Below are positions 58,006 to 64,000 of a DNA stretch of 64,000 nt, one piece after another. The position numbers were made by a program, and so were the translations under genes. The DNA is from Taibaiella sp. Its GTDB lineage: Bacteria; Bacteroidota; Bacteroidia; Chitinophagales; Chitinophagaceae. The notes beneath the pieces were generated by a model, which worked only from the letters and a program-made list of their open reading frames with translations, was not told where the DNA came from and did no database searches. The number at the start of each line of letters is the position of its first letter. Position 1 is the first letter of the stretch. Location: the NCBI GenBank assembly GCA_019638495.1, contig JAHBTQ010000005.1:124001-188000 (forward strand). Direction: 5' to 3'.

Positions 58006-59913
58006 ATAAGGATAAGCCCCTGTAGGCTTGTCGTTCTCAAACGGTCCCTCATAAATGAGTTTACCTACCTGGTCATAGCAGCGACCCAGCCCGTGTTTCT
58101 TACCATGTTTCCACTGGCCTGCATAGTAATGCGTACCCGGGCAATTCTCTATCGTATGAATTAGCCGCGTGTACGTCCCATAACCATGTCTGAAATCTGC
58201 CTCAAACTCGCCCTCGTAGTGGTCGCCATTGGCCCAGTAAAATTTGCCACAGCCATTCTTATGGTCACGTACCCACTGCCCTTCGTACATGTCTCCGTTT
58301 GTCCATAGGTACAGGCCGCTCTCTCCCCAGCGCATATTCCTTTCAAAGTCACCATCATACCGGTCACCGTTGGCCCAGGTATAGGTTCCCTTTCCATGAC
58401 GATTGCTGTTTTGATATTCACCTACATACTTATCACCATTCTTCCACGTGCAGCTACCCTTCCCGCTGAATTCATTATTCCTGAAGCCGCCGGTATACAC
58501 ATCACCTACTTGCCACGAGAAAACGCCTTCGCCATTTTCCATGCCATTAGCCCAATCGCCCTCGTATTTGTCTTTAGTGGAGAACGTCATTATTCCCTTA
58601 CCGTTGGCCTTACCGGTATCAAAAGCACCCACATACTTTTCCCCGGTTGCCCAGCTATATACGCCTTGCCCTTTAAACCTGTTTTGCTGAAAATTACCCT
58701 TATATACCTCGCCATTTTTCTTCACTAGCACTCCCTGCCCATCATACATGCCATCCTTCCACATGCCGGTATACCGGTCTCCGCATACGTAAACTGCCGT
58801 TCCTTTTCCATTCAGTTTATCATGCGCAAACTGGCCGGAGTACTTATCTCCCTTACGGGTTGTTATGCTCGCAAGTCCCTGCAGGGTGTCATCTTTCCAA
58901 ATACCCTCCAGTTTATCACCGTTCGTCAGGTATTTCACCCCACGGCCATTCATCATGCCCCGGGCAAACTGTCCTACATATTTGTCTCCACAAAGCCAGT
59001 AGAATGTACCCTTGCCTGCCATTTTCCCGTCCTGGAAATGACCTTCATATCTATTGCCATTTGCCCAGTGATACATACCCTCCCCCTGCAGCACCCCTTT
59101 CACCCAGCTACCGTCATAACGGTCTCCGTTTGAAAGATAAAAGACGCCATTCCCGTCTATCACATTGTGTTTCCACTGCCCCACATATCTGCTCCCCTCT
59201 ACGTAGTAAAATACACCATAACCGTCCATCTCTCCATTTATCCAGTCGCCTATGTAGGTTTCACCATCAGCATAGGTCAATTTACCTACACCGTTCCGGT
59301 CGCCGTTTACCATTTTGCCGGCATATACTGTTCCGCTATCGTACACTATCGACACTTCCCCATCCGGGAAACCATAATTGCCGCCACGCGCCTTTAGCAG
59401 GTTGGTAACCGGTTGCCGCTTATATCGCGTGGCAAAAACCAGCGGAGTAGCACTATTTGTTGCATTATGCCAAACCGCATTGACAGCAACACCTCGCTTC
59501 AGGCAGGTTTCAGCCAGGGCCTTATCGCCATGCACGGCCGCCATGTGCAGCAAGGTCCATCCATCTGCTGTAGCCATGTGCACATCTGCGCCGGCAGCAA
59601 GGCACCGTCGCACCGTCGCGATGTTAGCGCCAAGGCGTTTTTGCAGTTCTTCCTTCAGTAATTCATTCGCGTCCTTTCGGGATAGCGTGGTCGGAGAGCT
59701 TCCACTTTCGCTAAGTCCCCCCTTCTTTTTCACCGTGTTTATCACAAGTGGCTGAGACTGGCTAATAGACTGGCAAACAGCAAGGTTACCCGAGAACAGC
59801 GTATAAAAAAGGAACAATACAACGGCATACGGCCGGCAAGGCACAGCTACAGATAACCGCCAGCTATTACCAAGGCGACCTCCCGATTGAAGAGAGTAGT
59901 TGCAGAAGGGCAT
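57988..59913 (-). CDS. Ankyrin-MORN repeat protein, exported
   Basis: About 641 residues from the ATG at 59913; a longer reading to 59997 adds 28 basic residues. A hydrophobic segment at about residues 30-48 ends Ala-Val-Cys-Gln and may be a signal peptide or anchor. Three ankyrin repeats follow (about 75-180; Gly-Ala-Asp-Val-His, Gly-Trp-Thr-Leu-Leu-His-Met-Ala-Ala). The rest is about nineteen 23-residue MORN repeats (Gly-Asp-x-Tyr-x-Gly-x-Trp/Phe, Gly-x-Gly). MORN arrays are rod-like scaffolds, some binding lipids. Exported location plus two repeat types suggests an envelope scaffold; no enzyme is present. Confidence 0.88.
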   Translation of the reverse strand: MPFCNYSLQSGGRLGNSWRLSVAVPCRPYAVVLFLFYTLFSGNLAVCQSISQSQPLVINTVKKKGGLSESGSSPTTLSRKDANELLKEELQKRLGANIATVRRCLAAGADVHMATADGWTLLHMAAVHGDKALAETCLKRGVAVNAVWHNATNSATPLVFATRYKRQPVTNLLKARGGNYGFPDGEVSIVYDSGTVYAGKMVNGDRNGVGKLTYADGETYIGDWINGEMDGYGVFYYVEGSRYVGQWKHNVIDGNGVFYLSNGDRYDGSWVKGVLQGEGMYHWANGNRYEGHFQDGKMAGKGTFYWLCGDKYVGQFARGMMNGRGVKYLTNGDKLEGIWKDDTLQGLASITTRKGDKYSGQFAHDKLNGKGTAVYVCGDRYTGMWKDGMYDGQGVLVKKNGEVYKGNFQQNRFKGQGVYSWATGEKYVGAFDTGKANGKGIMTFSTKDKYEGDWANGMENGEGVFSWQVGDVYTGGFRNNEFSGKGSCTWKNGDKYVGEYQNSNRHGKGTYTWANGDRYDGDFERNMRWGESGLYLWTNGDMYEGQWVRDHKNGCGKFYWANGDHYEGEFEADFRHGYGTYTRLIHTIENCPGTHYYAGQWKHGKKHGLGRCYDQVGKLIYEGPFENDKPTGAYPYHLYVR

Positions 59914-60062
59914 TTTAATGGGTTCTCTTCTTAGACGCAAGATATGAATATATCTTTTAGTGAAATGCGAACGCCTAGCTAACGATTTGTTATTCAATAT
60001 CTAAACGATTTGCGTCATTATTCACACTCCTTGCTCCGTGTCATTGTATCCTGAAGGTTAGT

Positions 60063-60070
60063 TACCTTTA
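60063..60070 (+). promoter_or_regulatory. Promoter -7 box of the exonuclease/GIY-YIG gene
   Basis: TACCTTTA, one mismatch to TAnnTTTG, 19 bases before the GTG at 60090. Confidence 0.4.
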
Positions 60071-60089
60071 GTGTCCTGAACCTGGATAC

Positions 60090-61433
60090 GTGCTGTTTGC
60101 AGTAGTAGATATCGAAACAACGGGCAGCTATGCCGCTGCAAACGGCATCACCGAAATTGCCATCGTAATTCACGATGGCAAAAAGGTCCTTAATTTCTAC
60201 GAGACACTGGTAAACCCCCACGTCCCTATCCCCTATTTCATCCAGAGGCTCACCGGTATCAACGACGAAATGGTGAGAAATGCACCCTCTTTCAGCGAGA
60301 TAGCCGCACAGGTAAATGAGCTCCTCCAGGACAAAATATTCGTAGCTCACAACGTCAATTTCGACTACTCGTTTGTAAAGTATCACTTGCAGGCATGCGG
60401 TTACGACCTTGACACCAAAAAGCTCTGCACCGTGCGCCTCTCGCGCAAGGTGCTTCCGGGGCTCAATGGCTACAGCCTTGGCAAGCTCACTAAGCAGTTG
60501 AATATTAACCATGGCAACCATCACCGCGCAGGTGGAGATGCCCTGGCCACTGCCGATCTGCTGGCAATTATCACTGAGCGGGACAGTGGTAATGCTATCG
60601 GAGCTATGCTTAAGGGCCGCAACAGCGAGCAGTACCTGCCGCCACACCTACCGGTAAATGAAATGGAAAAATTGCCGTCAACAGCAGGTGTATACTATTT
60701 CTACAATGCTGCCGGCAAAGCTATTTACATTGGCAAGGCACTAAATATCCGCAAGCGCGTAAAGAGCCACTTCTCGAATAATAAGATCAACAAACAAAAA
60801 CAGGACTTCCTGCGAGATACCTATCACATTAGTTACCGGGAATGTGGCACGGAACTAATGGCCCATATACTAGAGAGCACAGAGATACGTAAGCTATGGC
60901 CTCAATACAACCGCAGCCAGCGTGGCTACCTGGCCCGTTTCGGCCTGTTTGTGTATGAAGATCAGCAAGGCTTCACGAGGCTGGCTGTAGAGAAAATTCG
61001 CCGTAGTGTAAAGCCGGTCTATACGTTCAACACCATTACAGAAGGCCACTTTATGCTGCGCGAGATGGTGGAGCGCTTTGGACTCTGCACACGCCTATGC
61101 AATATATCTACCCACCCCGATTGTGGCTGCAGCAACGACCACGAGCAGCCGGACGACTATAACTCCCGTGCCACTGAGGCTATAAGCTGGGTAAAAAACA
61201 ACCTACCCACCTTTGCACTCATTGACAGGGGCATTGACGACAACGAACATAGCTGTATACTGGTGAAGGATGGCAACATCTATGGCATGGGCTACCTAAG
61301 CGACAAGAAAACACAGGTACAAAGCATAGATACACTACTGGCAACGGTAGAACCCGTACAGGACAATGACTACATCCGCAACCTGGTACTTCGTCATGCC
61401 AGCGAGTTCCCTGAAAAGTGTGTGATGTTCTAA
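60090..61433 (+). CDS. DEDDh exonuclease (DnaQ-like) fused to GIY-YIG endonuclease
   Basis: 447 residues from a GTG at 60090, which is placed at the usual family start (Phe-Ala-Val-Val-Asp-Ile-Glu-Thr-Thr-Gly). Residues 1-165 are a DnaQ-type 3'-5' exonuclease: Asp-Ile-Glu-Thr (DxE), Ala-His-Asn-Val-Asn-Phe-Asp and His-x-Ala-x-x-Asp (DEDDh set). Near 195-275 is a UvrC/Cho-type GIY-YIG domain (Gly-Val-Tyr-Tyr-Phe-Tyr, Ile-Tyr-Ile-Gly-Lys-Ala, Arg-Val-Lys-Ser-His). The C-terminal ~170 residues are unassigned, with a Cys-rich patch near 330-345. Such fusions are known and thought to act in DNA repair alongside or instead of UvrC. Convergent with dnaJ. Confidence 0.9.
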   Translation: MLFAVVDIETTGSYAAANGITEIAIVIHDGKKVLNFYETLVNPHVPIPYFIQRLTGINDEMVRNAPSFSEIAAQVNELLQDKIFVAHNVNFDYSFVKYHLQACGYDLDTKKLCTVRLSRKVLPGLNGYSLGKLTKQLNINHGNHHRAGGDALATADLLAIITERDSGNAIGAMLKGRNSEQYLPPHLPVNEMEKLPSTAGVYYFYNAAGKAIYIGKALNIRKRVKSHFSNNKINKQKQDFLRDTYHISYRECGTELMAHILESTEIRKLWPQYNRSQRGYLARFGLFVYEDQQGFTRLAVEKIRRSVKPVYTFNTITEGHFMLREMVERFGLCTRLCNISTHPDCGCSNDHEQPDDYNSRATEAISWVKNNLPTFALIDRGIDDNEHSCILVKDGNIYGMGYLSDKKTQVQSIDTLLATVEPVQDNDYIRNLVLRHASEFPEKCVMF

Positions 61434-61438
61434 AAAGA

Positions 61439-61465
61439 TTTACGGCAGCCATTGGCTGCCGTAAA
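61439..61465. terminator. Bidirectional hairpin between the nuclease gene and dnaJ
   Basis: 12-bp stem (TTTACGGCAGCC with GGCTGCCGTAAA), 3-base loop, with A/T runs on both sides (TCTTTTTA on the minus side). Confidence 0.8.
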
Positions 61466-61480
61466 TACAATAAAAAACCG

Positions 61481-61526
61481 CGCTCACTCGTCACCTCCCT
61501 CTCCCTCGGAGAGGGTTGGGGAGAGG
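61481..61526. repeat. Dispersed intergenic hairpin repeat, copy 2
   Basis: CGCTCACTCG, a CT-rich arm, GGAGAGGG, then TTGGGGAGAGG. It aligns with 54879-54926 and ends just before the dnaJ stop codon. Confidence 0.7.
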
Positions 61527-61528
61527 TT

Positions 61529-62704
61529 TTACCCAAACGCGTCCTTGATCTTATCAAAGAAGCCCCGCTCCTCCTTTTCCTTTTCTGACCTTGCGTTTGG
61601 TCCCGGCTTGAAGTTCGGCGAATTTTTCAGTTTCTCCAGCATATCTCGCTCTTCATTGCTCAGGTGCTGCGGAGACCACACATTTATTTCCACTAGCTCA
61701 TCTCCCTTGTCATAGCCCTGGAATGCAGGGAATCCCTTGCCTTTCAACCTGAAGGTCTTGCCGCTTTGCGTGCCTGCCGGTATCTTTATTTTCGCCTTTC
61801 CGTCTATGGTCGGCACTTCTGCCTGCATACCCAGTACCGCCTCGGGGAAGGATATGTGCAACTGGTACACGACATCCAGGTCACGGCGGGTAAGGAACTC
61901 GTGCTTTTCTTCTTCTACCACCAGCAACAGATCTCCCGGAGGGCCTCCTCGCTCGCCTGCATTACCACGGCCGTGCATACTTAGTTGCATGCCATCTTGT
62001 ACGCCCGCCGGTATTTCCAGGCTCAGTGTTTCCTCGCCATATACGCGGCCTTCACCCTTACAATTGCCACACTTCTGCGTTATGGTACTACCCTCGCCAT
62101 TACAGTTAGGACAGGTAGTCACCGTTTGCATCTGCCCAAGGAAGGTATTGGTAACGCGGCGCACCTGGCCCGACCCATGACAGGTGCCACACTGTTGTAT
62201 TGAACCTTTGTCCTTTGCACCGCTACCGGTACACTGCTGACAGGTTATGTGTTTCTTTACCTTGATCTTTTTGTTGGCGCCATTGGCTATCTCCGCATAG
62301 TCCATCTTCAGCTTTATGCGCAGATTGGCACCACGAGAGCCGCGTCCACGACCGCCGCCACCATTACCGCCAAACATGTTGCCAAACATATCGTTGCCGA
62401 AGATGTCGCCGAAGTTCTGGAAGATGTCCTCCATGTTCATGCCGCCGCCACCGTAGCCGCCACGACCGCCGGCACCGGCAGTGTTTGCAGCATGGCCAAA
62501 ACGGTCATACTGTGCACGCTTATCGGGATTGCTCAGCACATCGTATGCCTCGGCAGCCTCTTTAAACTTCTCTTCAGCCTCCTTGTTCCCGGGGTTGCGG
62601 TCAGGATGGTACTCCATCGCTATCTTCCGGTAAGACTTCTTGATCTCATCGCCCGAAGCCGTGCGGGTCACGCTGAGCACCTCGTAATAATCTCTTTTTG
62701 TCAT
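61529..62704 (-). CDS. dnaJ: Molecular chaperone DnaJ
   Basis: 391 residues. J domain (1-70) with His-Pro-Asp; Gly/Phe-Gly-rich linker (about 75-120); zinc-finger domain with four Cys-x-x-Cys-x-Gly-x-Gly repeats (about 145-225); C-terminal substrate-binding domains. It stimulates DnaK ATPase and hands over unfolded clients. It follows grpE by 103 bp with two hairpins in the gap; dnaK is not in the window. The C terminus Phe-Phe-Asp-Lys-Ile-Lys-Asp is normal for the group. Confidence 0.98.
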   Translation of the reverse strand: MTKRDYYEVLSVTRTASGDEIKKSYRKIAMEYHPDRNPGNKEAEEKFKEAAEAYDVLSNPDKRAQYDRFGHAANTAGAGGRGGYGGGGMNMEDIFQNFGDIFGNDMFGNMFGGNGGGGRGRGSRGANLRIKLKMDYAEIANGANKKIKVKKHITCQQCTGSGAKDKGSIQQCGTCHGSGQVRRVTNTFLGQMQTVTTCPNCNGEGSTITQKCGNCKGEGRVYGEETLSLEIPAGVQDGMQLSMHGRGNAGERGGPPGDLLLVVEEEKHEFLTRRDLDVVYQLHISFPEAVLGMQAEVPTIDGKAKIKIPAGTQSGKTFRLKGKGFPAFQGYDKGDELVEINVWSPQHLSNEERDMLEKLKNSPNFKPGPNARSEKEKEERGFFDKIKDAFG

Positions 62705-62714
62705 AAAAAGCGAA

Positions 62715-62730
62715 TTCCCTTTTAAGGGAA
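62715..62730 (-). promoter_or_regulatory. Hairpin directly before the dnaJ start, RNA-thermometer candidate
   Basis: TTCCCTT and AAGGGAA pair as a 7-bp stem with a TT loop, ending 10 bases before the ATG. The purine arm AAGGGA is the only Shine-Dalgarno-like stretch there, so it would be hidden in the stem. Confidence 0.4.
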
Positions 62731-62733
62731 ATG

Positions 62734-62756
62734 ACCCACGGCTACCTGCCGTGGGT
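62734..62756 (-). terminator. Hairpin between grpE and dnaJ
   Basis: 9-bp stem (ACCCACGGC with GCCGTGGGT) and 5-base loop, 52 bases after the grpE stop. No T-run follows, so attenuation or mRNA processing is as likely as termination. Confidence 0.5.
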
Positions 62757-62807
62757 TATCTAAAAATTAATTTTCAAATCATTTCCGGCACTGCTGCCAT
62801 CCATGCA

Positions 62808-63431
62808 CTACTTGCCTACCACCACCTTGGCATACCTGATAAGCTTATCATTCAGATAGTAACCGCTCTCCACCTCATCAATCACCTTTCCTTTCATCTG
62901 CTCGCTTGGTGCGGGTATCTCCGTAATGGCCTCATGCAAATCCGCATCAAAATCATGATTCACAGCTTCCATGCGGCGCAGCCCTTTCTGGTTCAGAATG
63001 TTGCGCACCTTGCCAAATACGAGGGCAATACCCTCCTTTATCAGCTTTACATCATCAGTATTGTCAATCTGCTTTTCCGCACGGTCCATGTCGTCCAGCG
63101 CCACAAGTAATTCCTGAATGATCTCCTTGCCGGCAGTTTGCCTCAGTTCTATAGCTTCCTTTGCTTGTCGGCGTCGAAAATTCTCAAATTCTGCCAGCTG
63201 GCGTATGTGCTTATCCTTTAGCTCTGCTATCTCAGCTTTCAGCTTCTCTTTTTCTTCATCTTCACCCTCGTCCAGCATATCAGTGCCCACGCGGCTATCG
63301 TCTGTATTCAGAACATTTGATAGCATGTCGTCTATCGATTCGTTCTGTGCCATGTTGTCGGTATGTTCGTTCGTTTTGCCGTTCTTTTCTGTGTTCTGGT
63401 CGCTCATATCTTTCTTTTTTTTGAAAAACAT
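62808..63431 (-). CDS. grpE: Nucleotide exchange factor GrpE
   Basis: 207 residues. A charged, disordered N terminus (about 1-60) is followed by the long helix (Glu-Lys-Leu-Lys-Ala-Glu-Ile-Ala-Glu-Leu-Lys-Asp), Ala-Glu-Phe-Glu-Asn-Phe-Arg-Arg-Arg, Leu-Val-Ala-Leu-Asp-Asp-Met-Asp-Arg-Ala, and the beta domain with Asp-Ala-Asp-Leu-His-Glu-Ala-Ile and Gly-Tyr-Tyr-Leu-Asn-Asp-Lys-Leu-Ile-Arg. Releases ADP from DnaK. ATG at 63431 (alternative at 63407). First gene of grpE-dnaJ. Confidence 0.97.
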   Translation of the reverse strand: MFFKKKKDMSDQNTEKNGKTNEHTDNMAQNESIDDMLSNVLNTDDSRVGTDMLDEGEDEEKEKLKAEIAELKDKHIRQLAEFENFRRRQAKEAIELRQTAGKEIIQELLVALDDMDRAEKQIDNTDDVKLIKEGIALVFGKVRNILNQKGLRRMEAVNHDFDADLHEAITEIPAPSEQMKGKVIDEVESGYYLNDKLIRYAKVVVGK

Positions 63432-63476
63432 AGTAGTTATTTAGACTTCAATTTCTTTGCCAATCACCATTTTAGC

Positions 63477-63498
63477 GACAAAATGACGCAAAAAGTCA
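63477..63498 (-). promoter_or_regulatory. Candidate grpE promoter/heat-shock element
   Basis: TGAC (63484-63487) and GTCA (63495-63498) form a 4-bp dyad with a 7-base spacer, adjacent to TCATTTTG on the minus strand (63479-63486, one mismatch to TAnnTTTG), about 48 bases before grpE. Confidence 0.35.
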
Positions 63499-63525
63499 TT
63501 TACATCTGCCGCCTTTTCATACCCA

Positions 63526-64000
63526 CTACTCAATTACATGATTATCCGCCATAATACGACCGTCTCGTTTTGACAAAATCAGCGAGTTCGCAGGTCGCAA
63601 AAGAAGCTCATCGGCTTCCAGGTAAGAACTAAGATTATCATTATCTATCCACACCTGCACCCGGGCACAACCGGCCGGCATCCGGAACCACGAATAGCCG
63701 CGAAACCACATACCCTCATTGTCCGTACTTTCCTTCACCAGAGATTCTGCAGAACCGACTTCCTTCCCCGTAGCATCCATCAATTTTATCCGGCACACAG
63801 GGCTTCGATATGTGCCCTTTTCAAGCAAGAACCATAGTGAGAACTCATAAAGCTCATTCTCCCCCGCATGTACCGGAATTTCTGCCACCTTCATCAGACC
63901 CTGAGGTTGCATGAGCATCGCTCCACCACCGTAAAACGGCGTTGCCGACTTCCCCGTATCGAAATGCTCATAAAAGTAGGTCGAGTTACTGCCAATGGAT
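63526..64000 (-). CDS. Unidentified protein, C-terminal part, cut by the window edge
   Basis: The frame is open from the right edge (first full codon at 63999) to a stop at 63526, giving about 157 C-terminal residues; the ATG codons at 63918 and nearby are internal because the frame continues through Phe-Tyr-Gly-Gly-Gly-Ala-Met. The visible part is beta-rich (Glu-Phe-Ser-Leu-Trp-Phe, Met-Trp-Phe-Arg-Gly-Tyr-Ser-Trp-Phe, Val-Gln-Val-Trp-Ile-Asp-Asn), like a carbohydrate-binding or discoidin-type sandwich, ending Asp-Asn-His-Val-Ile-Glu. I do not recognise the family. It could be the end of a secreted glycan-active or membrane protein. Confidence 0.6.
   Translation of the reverse strand, partial: SIGSNSTYFYEHFDTGKSATPFYGGGAMLMQPQGLMKVAEIPVHAGENELYEFSLWFLLEKGTYRSPVCRIKLMDATGKEVGSAESLVKESTDNEGMWFRGYSWFRMPAGCARVQVWIDNDNLSSYLEADELLLRPANSLILSKRDGRIMADNHVIE

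Noticed and set aside
58016..59340. Regularly spaced ~69-bp repeated DNA resembling a CRISPR or satellite array
   Set aside because: The period equals one 23-residue MORN unit and the repeats vary as coding sequence; there are no spacers or constant repeats.

Overview
The window is chromosomal DNA of a Bacteroidota bacterium, most likely a gliding or glider-related member of the Chitinophagaceae/Sphingobacteriales side of the phylum (family placement is inference). Four things point there: the gldK-gldL-gldM-gldN core of gliding motility and type IX secretion (T9SS), several giant surface proteins ending in T9SS sorting domains, phylum-style promoters with the -7 box TAnnTTTG, and near absence of Shine-Dalgarno sequences. 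No tRNA, rRNA, CRISPR array, transposase or phage gene was seen.

Left part (1-31 kb), almost all on the minus strand: a truncated serine hydrolase, an ACP phosphodiesterase-like gene, a giant T9SS type-B adhesin (1217-5035), a molybdenum-cofactor operon moeA-moaC-mobA, a giant type-A T9SS adhesin (7508-11413), comB, the gldKLMN operon, a DUF255 thioredoxin-fold protein, a tandem pair of secreted SGNH/PKD hydrolases, a Sel1-repeat protein, a YfhO-family membrane glycosyltransferase and an acetolactate-synthase-like TPP enzyme. A plus-strand island (28.1-30.8 kb) carries a sugar epimerase, a polyprenyl-phosphate type GT2 and moaD-moaE. A second giant adhesin (30867-34739) follows; its 3' 2.27 kb is almost identical to the first one at a constant offset of 29,650 bp.

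Middle part (35-51.4 kb): a complete-looking dcw division/cell-wall cluster read on the minus strand, mraZ-rsmH-ftsL-ftsI-murE-mraY-murD-ftsW-murG-murC-ftsQ-ftsA-ftsZ, with most junctions overlapping or only a few bases apart, and closed by a hairpin. murF, murB and ddl are not in it. FtsQ carries a roughly 170-residue Lys/Ala-rich tail. Upstream of mraZ there are two arrays of GTG units spaced exactly 10 bp, on opposite strands, which look like MraZ operator arrays.

Right part (51.8-64 kb): a small secreted or outer-membrane hypothetical, purL, a DUF4294 protein, a promoter-plus-terminator unit that may be a small RNA, an alpha/beta hydrolase, a CBS protein with a DUF3109 cysteine-rich protein, an ankyrin-MORN protein, an exonuclease/GIY-YIG fusion, and grpE-dnaJ, ending in a gene cut by the window edge.

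The main functional threads are: (1) T9SS/gliding machinery surrounded by its probable cargo, with comB possibly supplying sulfonate for sulfonolipids; (2) a candidate polyprenyl-phosphate-sugar glycosylation set (GT2 + YfhO + TPP enzyme + epimerase); (3) a dcw cluster with a legible control region; (4) promoters lying so close to start codons that moeA, moaD, purL and the DUF255 gene are probably leaderless.
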